Shown: piece by piece, positions 8,840-19,526 of the stretch
Layout of the letters: every line of letters begins with the position of its first letter
Position numbering within the stretch: position 1 is the stretch's first letter
DNA from: Chara braunii
Lineage: Eukaryota; Streptophyta; Charophyceae; Charales; Characeae
Assembly: GCA_003427395.1 (NCBI GenBank)
Contig: BFEA01000133.1
Coordinates: 1,130,074 to 1,153,207, forward strand
Reading direction: 5' to 3'
DNA: 23,134 nucleotides
Notes under the pieces: generated by a model
The model's database searches: none
What the model was told of the DNA's origin: nothing
Seen by the model: only the letters and a program-made list of their open reading frames with translations
Program-made: the position numbers and the translations under genes

Positions 8840-9300
8840 CAAGAGGCAGCATCCGGCCATTCATTCATTCCTGTGTGAGCCATGCGGAAGCGCTGCTTGA
8901 GCGACTTATGCGAGGTTGTCTGCAGAGTGCCCGAAGATGAAGTGGGCAGAGTAGAGGTTGNGTAGCCATAGCCAGCAGGGTTGCGCGGCCATAGCCGCCG
9001 TGGGTGGTAGGTGAGCGTAGTGTGTGCGTGTGTGTGATACAGTGTGTCGCGTGTGGGGTATCCAGGGTGATCCTGAGATGAGTGTGTGTGAACAGCGGAG
9101 TTGAGCACAGTGATGAACAGAGAATTGTACAGGCGCTGATGCGCCATAGCCTGTTGAAGCGAGCACGTATCTGAACTGTGTTTCTGACTTCCATATCTCT
9201 GAGCTTTGAGGGGGCGCTGAGCNCCAGTGTGACTTGTCATCTGTTTGCATGAATGGGAAGTGGAAAAGAAAGCGAGTCTGATTGCAGCTACCAACTGCTC

Positions 9301-10370
9301 GCCCCATCCGACAATTTGCAGGCTACTGCGTGTGCCCTTGCATATGTGTTTTGTAGATAAATCACTTCATTTGTGGGCCTTGTCATGCAGACACCGTTTA
9401 TAATTGCGTATTCCACCAGCCCATCTCCCTCAATGGGCTGGTGCAGCAGGTACACCCTCCGCAGAATTTGCATAAGGCGCCATCTCTCCTGTTCCACTCC
9501 CTTCATCTGTTGCCCCCCCCCCCCCTCCCGGTAGTATGTCACAATCCTCTTGGCTTCCACTGACCAACACTTCCCCCACGCTTACCGGAGGCATCCCCCG
9601 AGCGCTCTATCGAAGACTGCGTTGCGCCACCACGAGTTCGGCCGGGCCATAGAGTTGTTTAACGAATCACCGTTTTTCCAGGCTCTCGGCACAACGAGAG
9701 GAGCTCTGGAGCTCGCTCACTTTTATGCCTGTGTGGATCTCCATATCGCTGACAACCCCCCCCCCCCCGTTTATCCCTTTGCCCCATTCCGAACGCCACT
9801 CTATTCCTTTCTCCCCCTATTTCTTCTTTATCACCAACCGATGCTGTGCCTCAGTTCTCCGAATCTTTCTCCTGCCACCCAGCCCTGCGGTCGGCATCAT
9901 CTTCATAATTCCACGTGTTCCCGTCTCTGACCTGCTTCCAGTCTCGGCTGCCTGCGCCCCAGCAGTTTGCATGCTTATTCTTTGTGTCTTCCACTATTGT
10001 CGCATTCGTCTACCAGTCAACACTTTTGCACACGTATCTTCTTGTCCTCCATCGTTGTCACAATCGTCTCCCCATCGCCATTGGGAGCCGCCGTCCCCCC
10101 GGTCGTGATGATACCTTCAGCCGCCCAGCCAAGTGCCCTTTCTTGCGGGAGTTTCCGTTTACCGCCGTGGCGAGAGGTCAACCATGGCCGCTATCAGTCG
10201 TTGAAGTTCATTGTTGACGTCACCCCCCACAGTCAACGCCACCTGTCGGTCGAAAAAATTGAAAAAACACCTTGTGGCAACCCGCTGCGCCAAAAGAGTC
10301 CCCTAGACCGAATCCCGTAGTTTCGGTGCACCAGATTAGCACAGATTAGCCCAAATTCACAGCGCCAAAT
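9301..10370. other. Gene-free stretch with one hairpin
   Basis: I see no convincing coding region on either strand. Open frames here have no recognisable domains. The one structure is a perfect 11-bp inverted repeat (CACCAGCCCAT at 9414-9424, complement at 9433-9443) with an 8-base loop. Short C-runs occur near 9515 and 9760. Confidence 0.45.
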
Positions 10371-10437
10371 GTTTTTCAACAGGCAATGTTTTTTATTATT
10401 TCCTTCTTCTTTTCTTTTGTTTTTTTTTTGGTGCGCT

Positions 10438-11050
10438 TACCTTGCCTCCTTCTCCCTCCTTCCATCTCCATCGCCTCCTTTCTCCCTCCCTCTCCATCGC
10501 TTCGCTTCTGCCTCCTTCTCTCCTCCCTCCCCTGCCATACCTTGCCTCCTCCCCCCTCCTTCCATCTCCATCGCCTCCTTTCTCCCTCCCACTGCATCGC
10601 TTTGCTCTTCCCTCCTACATCTCCATCGGCTCCCTCCTCCCTCCCCCCTCCTCTGCCATACCTTGCCTCCTCGCCCCTCCTTCCATCTCCGTCGCCTCCC
10701 TTCTCCCTCCCACTGCGTCACTTTGCTCTTCCCTCCTCCATCTCCATCGACTCCCTCCTCCCTTCTCTGCCATACCTTGCCTCCTCCCCCTCCTTCCATC
10801 TCCATCACCTCCCTTCTCCCACCCTCTCCATCGCTTTGCTCTTCCCTCATTCTCCATCTCCATCAGCTCCCTTCTCTCTCCCTCTCCATCGCTTCGCTCC
10901 TCCCTCCTTCTTCATCGCCTCCCTCATCCACCCTCCTTCCATCTCCATTGCCTCCCTTCTCGCTCCCTCTCCACTGCCTCCCTCCTCCCTCCTCCCTCCT
11001 CCCTCCTCTCTCTTCCCTCCTCCCTCCTCCCTCCTCTCCCCTCCTGTCCC
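10438..11050. repeat. Pyrimidine-rich minisatellite, ~115-121-bp period
   Basis: The plus strand is almost wholly C and T. The phrase TGCCATACCTTGCCTCCTC recurs at 10533, 10654 and 10768 (spacings 121 and 114), with a related TACCTTGCCTCC near 10438. Between these, CTCCATCGCCTCC and CATCGCTTTGCTC recur. After about 10860 it degenerates into short CTCC/CCTCC repeats. Long reading frames of Ser/Pro/Leu or of Gly/Arg/Glu here are by-products of composition, not genes. Confidence 0.85.
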
Positions 11051-12352
11051 ACCCCCCATCCAACACGCACAAGCCGACACGAAGAAGCAAAAAGAAAGAG
11101 GCCGGTTTTCGATAGTATTCCCAAAGCGCAGTAAGACCCTGCCTACCGAAAAAAAAAGAGAAAAGAATCAGTGGATTTTTTTCATGCACCGGGTATCCTG
11201 GGCGCGACCCCACCCGGACAGGGCGTCCTGGGAAAGCTAGGTCAGCACTGCACGTGATTACGCTCAGACACGCCCAGCATGGCCAAAACTGCAGTCACAT
11301 ACATACAGAGAAGTCATATTGCGAGGATGCTGTAAGTCTGTTGAGAACCTCCGGAATCTCCGTCGTCTGGCTGCTACTGCGCCTATTTGCGAATCTTCTG
11401 CCATCCACTTTATATCGCATTTGCATTGGACTGTTTTTTGCGATTGCCCTTCAGTTATGTGACTTGGATCTTCCTCGCCCAGAGGCAGAAGGCAGGAGTC
11501 GTGAGACCTATTATAATACAAGTAAGGAAAAAAGTTGGCTTTACAATCGAGGCCCTGCAACTTGCAAAGAGGGACCACGAACTTCACTGTGCCATGTTTG
11601 GTCCAGTGGCCGTGGTTTGATCCTCTCCCCCCACCTCTGCCTGCGTCACCCATGGCCCTTGCCATGGCATGGCCATTGTTCGTGCCTCTGCCCACTGGGA
11701 ACTGCGGGGGGACCACAGAACCATTTTTAATGCTGTGGTTGATGTCAACAACTATCGTTTCCAATAATGATTTTTTCCTCCCTCAGCAGAGTGTCTGCAC
11801 AACTCTTTTTAGGTTGACACACCTTTTCGTTGTTTTTTTGGGCACAACTTGACAGTCACTTGTCCGGAAAAAAAAAAAAGGAGAAAAAAAAGGAAAAACA
11901 TCGACAACGAATCACTTGTCTGCCGCTGTTCTGGAGCAGGACAATTTGTGAACGCTCTGTGACCGTCTCCACTGCACAGCTCAGCTACAGATGCTGTTAC
12001 ACTTGGCTCCAGGCCTGGGTTCATCTTGTTGGAGAAATGTGAAAAGTGAGAGTGAATACACCGCTAGAACATGGAAAGATACGTAGCCATCTTTTTGTCT
12101 TTTGTGCATGTGGAGAGTAGTGCCGCGGGGCCCTCAGACTACAATGCAATGCCATGACTTCTGCAACCACATGGTGTAGAGTGATGTCCTTCTCCTTTCC
12201 TGCCTGTGTCCACCTTCCACACCAGACATCGCATGATGTTCATTCTGCGGCCATGGACGTTATTATGATTGCCTGCTGCCCTGTGACATCCATTGTTCTT
12301 TCATGATCCCAGATTGCGACCAGCGTGCGACTTGTCAGAAGTGTTCCCTGGG
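11051..12352. other. Gene-free stretch, nothing recognised
   Basis: I found no domain, RNA gene or element end in this 1.3 kb. Base composition is ordinary and open frames are short. A purine-rich patch (A/G run near 11868-11895) stands out but has no assigned role. Confidence 0.4.
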
Positions 12353-12380
12353 CATGCATGGCTAACGCCAGCCATGCATG
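12353..12380. repeat. Perfect 11-bp inverted repeat, 6-base loop
   Basis: CATGCATGGCT (12353-12363) and AGCCATGCATG (12370-12380) are exact complements around AACGCC. The structure sits about 30 bp from the left end of foldback copy 2. It could be a short foldback insertion or a chance palindrome. Confidence 0.7.
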
Positions 12381-12411
12381 GCAACCGCTGCGCGGAGAGT
12401 TCTCAGCTACG

Positions 12412-12514
12412 GTCTTCACCCGAATATAACACCTGGTCATTATCGCTGTGTATCTGGACTGAAGGTTGGACCCAGTACAGCCATAATGACCAGGCGTTCT
12501 TTTCGGGTATAGAC
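12412..12514. mobile_element. Foldback/MITE family A, copy 2
   Basis: The left arm (GTCTTCACCCGAATATAAC, then ACCTGGTCATTATCGCTGT) and the right arm (12477-12514) are inverted repeats of about 38 bp with roughly seven mismatches. Only about 27 bp lie between them. The left arm closely matches that of copy 1 at 422. It is non-coding. No target-site duplication is obvious at these borders. Confidence 0.7.
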
Positions 12515-12622
12515 AGTCAGCCTTACATGCTATCATCACCCATTTCATCCTACTGTGGGCGTCCTCTGTGTCCTTATAATCCTTCCCTACGTTGTCAGCT
12601 ATACTCCACACTCCTTTGTTTT

Positions 12623-12628
<6 letters not shown>

Positions 12629-12685
<57 letters not shown>

Positions 12686-12704
12686 NGGGGGGGGGGGGGG
12701 GGGG
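12629..12704. repeat. (CT)n microsatellite, N, then (G)n
   Basis: A CT dinucleotide run of about 57 bp ends in a single N at 12686, followed at once by 18 G. The abrupt change at the N suggests a gap or mis-join between two low-complexity contig ends. Confidence 0.85.
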
Positions 12705-13035
12705 AGGAATGGGTGGGTATACCACGATTACCCAATGGGAACCTCTACCCGCCCGTACCCACCCGTTTTTTATTTTGGTCAACTGTACCTGCCCATACCC
12801 ATTTTATTTTATTTTTATGACCGCCCATACCCGTTTTTTTTTTCCACTCCTTCCCCTACCTGCCCCTACCCACCCATGATCTCCAAAAAGGGCAACTATG
12901 CCCGCCCTAACAACCACCACCTTTTGTTTGTACCTGCCCATACCCAACTTCCCCCTTTGGAAGGGGTACCCATACCCGCCCATAACCTGGCGGCTATAGT
13001 TGGGTACGGCCGGGTACGGCCAACGGTTACCCATT
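12705..13035. repeat. Degenerate TACCC-rich repeat
   Basis: The sequence is built from imperfect copies of TACCCGCCCATACCC and close variants (for example 12748-12762, 12790-12800, 12822-12830, 12968-12983). It resembles the GGGTATGGGCGGG simple-sequence type common in plant non-coding DNA. It is not the canonical CCCTAAA telomere repeat. Confidence 0.6.
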
Positions 13036-13566
13036 TGCGCTCTCTGCTAGGGACCTACTAGAAAAATCCACTTGGCCTAAAAATGGAAATTGAAAATTGA
13101 GATACCGGGGCCCTCACCCGGCTTTGGCTCAGGGAATTAACGCTACTTCAGCCATGTTTATGACAACTTCATGATTCAAAGACGAATCCAAGAGAACCCC
13201 CATCAATCCGCTTTACCTCCCTCCGGCAAGACTGACTGCAGCGGAGCCACCATCTTTGCTGCTGCTGTACCATACTCCCGTCCTACCAGCTAGCCCCCTC
13301 ACTGGTAGGACGTGTGATAACCCACCATCTTCTCTCACTCTCCTTATTCTCTTCTTTTTGGAATTCTTTTTTTTTTGTTGGAAATTCAGAGAAATTTATG
13401 TCTGAGTTCTTTTACTACACAACCTAGTCGTTGAGAAAGACGAAAGGAGAGCAGACAAGCCATGCTAACACCAACAAACAAACTACCCACACACTAGGTG
13501 AAGAAGGCCGCAGACCTAATAATCAGTCCTCGAACCTAGACGCAGCTGATCTCAAGCCCCCCTATG
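13036..13566. other. Gene-free stretch with hairpin; likely beyond the LINE B 3' end
   Basis: No coding sequence is seen. A perfect 11-bp inverted repeat (CGTCCTACCAG at 13279-13289, complement at 13302-13312) could form a stem with a 12-base loop. A short T-run near 13368-13377 could be a remnant poly(A) tail of the minus-strand LINE B. Confidence 0.4.
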
Positions 13567-16500
13567 CTAGATGACAGGGCACCGCCATGCCCCAGCCCTG
13601 ATCATCCTGGTATAGTCGGCAGGAAGTGTCTTCCACCCTCGACACTCCCTGTAGCCGCAATGCCCCTGAGGTGACAGGGATAAACCCTGGCAACAGCTAT
13701 GTTGGACGGGCTGGTTTCTGCCTTCCTCCCTCGACAGAACTCCCCAAGCCTCATGCTCCCTCGGGTTACAGAGCATTCCAAGCGCTCCAGCACCGGCCTG
13801 CGTCGTCCCTGCCCCGCCCTCCTGACAAGCATCAATGGATGCCAAGGAGGGGTTCCATGCCCAATGACGGTGGAACCACTTGAGCCCAGCGCGCCGTGTT
13901 TGGCCAATCTTTTTGTCCCAATCCAAGCAGATAATATGCCGAAGGTCCGTCAGTAGACGATGAAGCACTTTCTGGACCGAAGGAAGCTTGCCATTTCTGA
14001 CCACAACATCCAATGCCGCCATAGGTGCCACAACACTGTTGCCCTGATAGTTTCATATACATAGGTTTGTGGCTTTGTAAAGTCCAACAGCACAGTACCT
14101 AGAAGAATGGCATCCTTGGGCCAGAGGTCCCCGTGATGATGAGGGAGGATAGCAACATCTTTAAGCATTGTCCATACTTCTCGAGCATATTTGCATGTAA
14201 ACCAAAGGTGTTGTTGGTCTTCCACCAAATGTACTGTAGAGCAAACTGTGCAAAAAGCAGAGCCTTTTTTCCGACGACGATACAAAAAAGCAGCAGTAGG
14301 AGTAGCATTATGCATAATCTGTCATAGTAAAAACCAGCATGCTTTGCCACTGTTGAAGTATGTAGTATGCGCCAGAAAGCAGTAAGTTTACCTTGAGAAA
14401 ATTGAATCCCTAATCATCGCCATTTAGTCATGACACCACAATCAACACCAATGTTGGGCAGGAGTTTCGCGTAGGTCATGCGGGCTGAGTGTTGGTTAAG
14501 AGAGAGCATCTGGTCAGGGTGGCGAGGGTCAATCCAGTACCAATACCTAGGAGCCAGAGCGAGATCCTTAGCTGCAGTATCTCTCTTGTAGGGATAGAAG
14601 GAAGTGACCTGACCTTGACTGTGTTCGAGAACACTCACCGCGGTCATATGCGTAAGGTCAGATGAAATGGAAGCGACGGAGGACCGCTGCAAGGCAGTTC
14701 CCAACCCCTTTTGGCCATTGTCAAGTTTCCATGTTGTCAGTTCCCAGTCAGTGTCTGTTAACCGTTGTTCGAGTCGCCACAAGTGATGGGTGGGTTATTC
14801 TGTGTTGTCTCGAAACCAAGCCCTTGGTAGGTAGGTTTAGTGCACAAGTACTGAAATCCACCTGGTCAGGACAGCATGCTGAATAGCTAATAAACGCATC
14901 CACCAGTCATGTAGTCCATGAAGTAACTGAAGTTCATTTTTGCATGTACATGTATGTTCGTCCCATAGGTGCATCAGGGTAGCAACACCTCGGGACATCC
15001 AAGCACATCCGAAGGCTTTTGTTCCAAGTAGAGGGAAGGGGATGCCATCCGAGTTCAATATACAGGGGTTATTGAAGATGGGTTGAGTTAACAAGCAATC
15101 ATATTGAAGGACGGGGGTTTCCTACTTGGAAGAATCACCCTCCAAGCACCACGTATCCCTCGCTAGAGGGGCGACAATGCTCATTTCCGACAATATTCTT
15201 CTGTAAACAGCGCCAAGTAGACAAGGGCTAGGTTGGAAGTAAGTCCAAAATCGAGAGCCAACATACACTCGGCTAAAGTTTTTCAAGCAGCGGTTTCGTC
15301 AGCAAAGAGCAGTCTAACTGGCCATTTGGTGAGAAAAGCTCGATTTTGTATATCCGGATCTAGCACTACCAACCCTCCTTTGTTCTTTTTTTGGACGATT
15401 TTATTCCAAGCTACTTTAGAAAGAAAAAAAGGTTCTGCTATTTTTTCCTTCCAAATATAGTTTGCAACTGTTTTCTTGAGATGTTTGTATACTGATGGTT
15501 CCACTACGCAGATAAAGTGTTCATACGTTTGGCAAGAACTGCGTTGTTGATGGTAAGCAATCGTCCAAACAAGGCAACTCCTTTGGTCTTAACCCAAGAT
15601 GCAAGGACTGTATTAATGGATGTTCTAAGTTGGTCAGTGGGTTTGCCAAGATGTCCGTCAAAATTGACATAATATCCCACCAAACGTTGAGTATCTGCAG
15701 AGGCAACTATTTGGAGACCCCAATGGATAAGGGGAGGACAGTGAGAAGGCATCAACAAGAACGTTTTTTGCCAGTTTATTTTGGCTTCGGAGACTATAGT
15801 GAAAAGAAGGACTGTACGTTTAAAAGCCTAAAAAACTTGATCTTGGAGCAAAAGAACAAGCGAAGTATCGTCTGCAAAAGACTGTCCTTTTGCATGGTGA
15901 GTTCGAGGAACGCGTAATCCTATGATGCGGAATCAGCGCGGATCATGCAATGCAGTGCCTCGATGTATAGTATATACAGATAGGGGGCTAGAGGGCACCA
16001 TTGTCGCACCGACCTAGACAGAGTAATTGGTTCAAAGAGTTTCCCATTAATATACAGACGAGTAGTGGCGTCTTGAAAAAGGGCGCGCACACAAGCGATG
16101 AACTTTGGCCTAGAGTTAAGTCGGTGAAGTAGCAAAAAAATTGAAGTCTCAATTAACCCGGTCATAGGCTTTTTCAAAATCAAGAAGCAAAACTCTGACC
16201 AGGTCTTATGTCCTGTTGATGTACTTCATACCTTGAGTTACTGCCATAACTGTGTCAAGTATCTGTCGGCCCTGCAGGAAACCTGTCTGATTGGTGTGAA
16301 TAAGGTTGGGCAAAACAATTTGAACGTGGTTGGCTAACACCCTTGAAACGAATTTATATAAAGTTGTTGTAAGCGTGATTGGGCGTTTGTTGCGTATCTG
16401 GGTTTTCGCCCCTTTTTGTGAATGAGAGTGAGGATCCCTTGTACCTATGTTTGTGGCATTGGTTGTTCATTGGCTAATGCAGTCATTAGTTTCACTGTCT

Positions 16501-16690
16501 CCGGGATAAGCAAGGGAGAGCATTGTCTCAGTAGTTTGGTGGGGATCCCATTGATATCCGGCGTTTTGCCCTGAGGCAGTTGCCTGATTGCTTGTCTGAT
16601 CTCGAGCTGCGTAAAATTGGTATTTACAACTTGCTTTTGTTGATCTGTGAGGCCTAACGGATGCACAGGTCAAATGCGAATTTGACAATG
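13567..16690 (-). pseudogene. LINE element B, ORF2 reverse transcriptase and C-terminal domains, degenerate
   Basis: A second non-LTR element, not a close copy of A. Minus strand from about 16630: RT start (LEIRQAIRQLPQGKTPDING), LTLIHKKG near 16420, then QTGFLQGRQILD, LLLDFEKAYDRVN (catalytic Asp, about 16180), RSVRQWCPLAPYLY (normally RQG) and FADDTSLVL near 15870 (catalytic Asp pair kept). Downstream are VAWNKIV..GGLVVLDPD (15504-15283) and an RT zinc-binding domain, CTVC..HLWFTCKYAREVW (about 14250-14150). Stops include TAA after INRT and TGA after DRVN, where Trp is usual. Several frameshifts occur, notably near 16130 and 15800. No endonuclease or ORF1 is visible upstream, so the copy is 5'-truncated or eroded. 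Confidence 0.87.
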
Positions 16691-17137
16691 AGTTTCCATA
16701 TGGTCAGCAGAGAGACGTTGTCGGAGCAGAAACCCTTACAAGGGTATCTGTTCGGGTTTTTCAATGTCGGATGTTGTCCGACTTTTTCGTTAAATTAAGG
16801 GACTTAATGAGATTGACGTCTGCCAGAAGTTTATTCGGACCAACCTTTGACCAAGAGACTATAACTTTTCTGATCCTTAGTCCGGATGTTTTTGACGTCC
16901 GAGAATAATGTGGTAATCGGCAAAGTGACCAGTCATACGCGGTTTTTAGCAGGGTCGCGGAGACATACCGTCGTAGCAAAGCCAAAGCTCAACTATCCTA
17001 GTAAAAATATAGACGTGTGGGTGCTAAGCCGCGCAATTCGGAGTTTAACTAGGCTAAAAGAAACGACCACGCCGGCTATGGGGCCGTAGCGCGGGAGGAA
17101 TATGATTTTTTTTTTTTTTTTCTTGGGTCCGCGAGGT
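16691..17137. other. Gene-free stretch with poly-T
   Basis: This could include remains of the 5' part of LINE B, but I find no endonuclease motif. A T-run at 17106-17121 would be a poly(A) tail for a minus-strand retroposon lying to its right. Confidence 0.35.
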
Positions 17138-17215
17138 TTAACTTCGAGGCAGAGGGCCGACAGGGTGATGCCAAGGCCTATCCGTTTGGGTGACCTCCAA
17201 GTCGTGGATGGGCAG
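17138..17215. other. Possible scrambled 5S rRNA fragments
   Basis: The plus strand at about 17189-17205 reads TGGGTGACCTCC then AAGTC, matching the 3' half of plant 5S rRNA with a 4-base gap. On the minus strand at about 17137-17147 is CTCGAAGTTAA, close to the 5S internal promoter region (CTCCGAAGTTAA). The two lie in opposite orientation, so at best this is a rearranged pseudogene. Chance is a real alternative. Confidence 0.2.
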
Positions 17216-17458
17216 CCATCCACAGGGAAGGGACTGACATGCACATAGACAGAGTCTGCTTGGCCGCGGGGGGGCGGCCTACTGGGCAGCGCAACTCTTC
17301 ATCTAGAAGGGTTGCACCTATTTTAGTGTGAAATAGGAGTTAGGCCAGTAGGTAACGAACCAACGTTACACGCTGTCGATACAGGGGTCGAGGATGATGA
17401 GACCACTGGGCCAACTCCTTCCTGTGGAGCAGCTCATCCTTTGCCGAAATCGGTCGCG

Positions 17459-17507
17459 TGAGATTAGCAAGGATGATATGCATAAAATCGAGAAACGGTC
17501 CAATTTT
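17459..17507 (+). pseudogene. U6 snRNA fragment, 3' half
   Basis: GAGATTAGC is followed directly by AAGGATGATATGCATAAAAT, then CGAGAAACGGTCCAATTTT. This matches plant U6 from about nucleotide 42 to its 3' end with bases 51-63 (ATGGCCCCTGCGC) absent. The intact U6 RNA forms part of the spliceosome's active centre. This copy lacks its 5' half and cannot function. A tRNA-like sequence on the opposite strand lies 14 bases downstream. Confidence 0.82.
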
Positions 17508-17520
17508 ATTTTTAGGTTTC

Positions 17521-17600
17521 GTTCGATTCCCGATGGGAATCGAACTCATGTCTGCCCCTTAACAGTCAGTGGTTGTGCCAGTGGGATCGTGGTTGTAACG
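17521..17600 (-). repeat. tRNA-like SINE head (minus strand) with palindromic B box
   Basis: The minus strand carries TGGCACAACCACTGACTGTT, then GAGTTCGATTCCC, resembling the A- and B-box region of a tRNA promoter. The spacing and the phrase ACTGTTaA..CAGACA..AGTTCGA resemble the head of the SINE near 20.7 kb. The B box lies in a perfect 11-bp palindrome (GTTCGATTCCC, GAT, GGGAATCGAAC; 17521-17545), so a B-box sequence occurs on both strands. No full tRNA cloverleaf can be drawn. Confidence 0.5.
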
Positions 17601-17749
17601 TCTGCCTCAAGGTTGGGAAAAGAACAACCGTTTTGGTTGTGTGGGAGCATAATAGCTCCCATTTCTTTTTGAGGCAAATATCTGTGACCGCAAGATCTTG
17701 GATCTCGCTGCTCACGATGTTCGCGTAGGAGGTAAAAAGGTAGAGAGAG

Positions 17750-17918
17750 ATAGAAAGAGAGAGAGAGAGAGAAAAAAAATAAAAAAAATGAGAGGATAGG
17801 AGAGAGGAGGACCTACTCCTCCCGACCTGCCAGCTGCCTCCCCGTTGTTAGAGGGGGGGGAATAAGGGGAATAAGGGGGAAAAAAAAAAAAAAAAAAAAC
17901 AGATTTTTTGAAAATCTG
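17750..17918. repeat. Purine-rich microsatellites and poly(A), with hairpin
   Basis: A (GA)n run at about 17755-17773, mixed A-runs, a G-rich patch and about 20 A ending at 17899 are followed by a perfect 8-bp hairpin, CAGATTTT/AAAATCTG (17900-17918). It is non-coding. Confidence 0.7.
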
Positions 17919-19469
17919 TATTTTGTGGTTTGTGCCAATATTTTTTGGGTGGCGTGAAACAATTTGTCAGCCTTGATTTTTTTTTTTATGTAGATATCGA
18001 GGCACCTCGGCCATGCGCGTGAATTTTTTTATATTTTTTTATTAGGTGAATGTTTTTAATTAATCATCAATGCGTGTATGTGGCTTCCTTGCATTGACAG
18101 AGGTGTTTGGGTCGTGATTGTCTTCTGAACTTGAGTGGTCATCTGGGTTACTCGGACAGGGTGCACCGCAATTGTGAAAGTGAGGTCTGCCACTCATTCG
18201 CTCCCCCTTAATATACACATATATTTATACATCTATGAACAAGGTTATGTTCAGGCCAAACTTAGGTTATTGTCTAAGATTCTGTTGAGATCTTGAGAAA
18301 ACGGGAGGATTGCAAAAGGGGGTTAGACATTGGCATTGTCTCATATTGGTCAACTAGGAACGTAGACTCACTATCATGAACAGCTAAGCGTGGAAGACGG
18401 TCCGAAAGGGTCGACCTGATTAGGTAGTCGATCCGAGGAGGTTAGCTCCTCGATCAACGGTGCACGATATACGGATCAGTCCCAAGGCGTTCTACCGCGC
18501 GTATGCCTATGCTACGGCGATCGAGAAAACGCCCTCGGTTGGCCTACCTCTGCGATTGCATATAAAAACCTTCGCACGTGGGTCAGTAGCTCAGCAGGGA
18601 TACGCCCAACTAAAGGATGGTGACAACTCCTGCAGGTGGAGGTATTGTTGTACCTCGCGGGATCCGTAACCTGTCGTAGGGATTCGCGAGAGGTATAGCA
18701 CGCTTCCACGGTCAGAGTGGTATTTTCGCTAAGGTGACTCAAAACTCCTGGGTGATGCAACCGTGATGTCCGACACTAAAATATTTTGCGTCTGGGTATG
18801 GGACCGCCGCTCACGACAACGTTTACCAACTGGTTTTTCTATTTTTGATTAAACTAGGTTAAGTGATATCTGTTTGGTTGCCATGTTGACTGTGGCACGC
18901 TCGTGCACGAGAAAGTGGCATTTTGAGAGTACGACATTAATGACTTGATAACCGACATCACTTTAAACAGGGTCGCCTTCCCTTTGTTTTGATTGGTGTG
19001 GTGTCAGATCTGTGGTGCATATAAAATATCGCATTTTGGAAACTATCGACGAGACCTTAGTGTGTGAAGGGTGGAATGTACAACGGCCATGAGCCGAACA
19101 CGGCGCCACACGCTCTGAGTGCAGGGGTTCGGCGGTCGTGGACATTAGTGGTAGGCCGAGGAATGGTTTGGGGCGTTTCGGTAGACCCATGTACTTGGTT
19201 GTCCCTGGTTATATGGGTTCCGACTAATCTTAGTTTTAGGCCTAACATTACCGGTTACGGTGTCGGCTTTCACCCTATAGATCTCGAGATCGAGACCAGC
19301 GGGCAGCGACATGGGAGCGGCGGGGCTACCCCACTTGGTTTTTGTAGATGGTCTCGGTCATAGGGCCGGATAAAGAGGTGTCAGCGATCCCTTCCCCTCC
19401 CCCCAAGCACAGTTTCTCCCTCTTTCCTCCACTGTTCCAACTTTCCTCCCTTTCCTTTAGTTTGTTAAT
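17919..19469. other. Gene-free stretch with hairpins and two TATA-like sites
   Basis: No protein domain is recognised on either strand. Structures: GATCCGAGGAG/CTCCTCGATC hairpin at 18430-18455; a CTCGCG/CGCGAG stem at 18654-18690; TATAAAAA at 18561 and TATAAAAT at 19020, each preceded by GCA. An A-box-like TAGCTCAGCAGGGATACGCC at about 18590 has no matching B box. The stretch could be an old LTR or 5' region of an unknown element. Confidence 0.35.
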
Positions 19470-19526
19470 TTGAAAGTCTTGTTTTTCGGAGCAGTTACTG
19501 GTGCTGGTGTCGGACCCGTTGTTGGA

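Larger units (their letters stand above)
8090..9300 (+). mobile_element. Possible 3' non-coding region and LTR of the chromovirus
   Basis: Non-coding sequence follows the pol end in the place where the 3' LTR should lie. Support is limited to a TATA box at 8833 (TATAAAT), a plausible transcription start about 30 bases on, and position. No partner 5' LTR remains in the window, so the borders cannot be set. Single N bases at 8961 and 9223 mark assembly uncertainty. A rRNA fragment and short direct repeats lie inside (8359-8624). It may not all be LTR. Confidence 0.3.

Noticed and set aside
9288-9560. Minus-strand 90-residue open frame as a gene
   Set aside because: It has no recognisable domain, it includes a Gly run from a C-run, and it lies in a region with other equally long random frames.
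10369-11240. Overlapping 150-280-residue frames rich in Ser/Pro/Leu or Gly/Glu/Arg on both strands
   Set aside because: They follow from the C/T minisatellite, which lacks stops in several frames. They have no domain and no sensible start context.
12705-13035. TACCC-rich sequence as an interstitial telomere
   Set aside because: The units lack the TAAA or TTAGGG-type core and are irregular. It is better described as a degenerate simple repeat.
17345-17420. Minus-strand tRNA-like head with TTGGCCCAGTGGTC and GGTTCGTTACC
   Set aside because: The B-box match is poor, the spacing is about 50 bases, and there is no similarity to the other SINE heads in the window.
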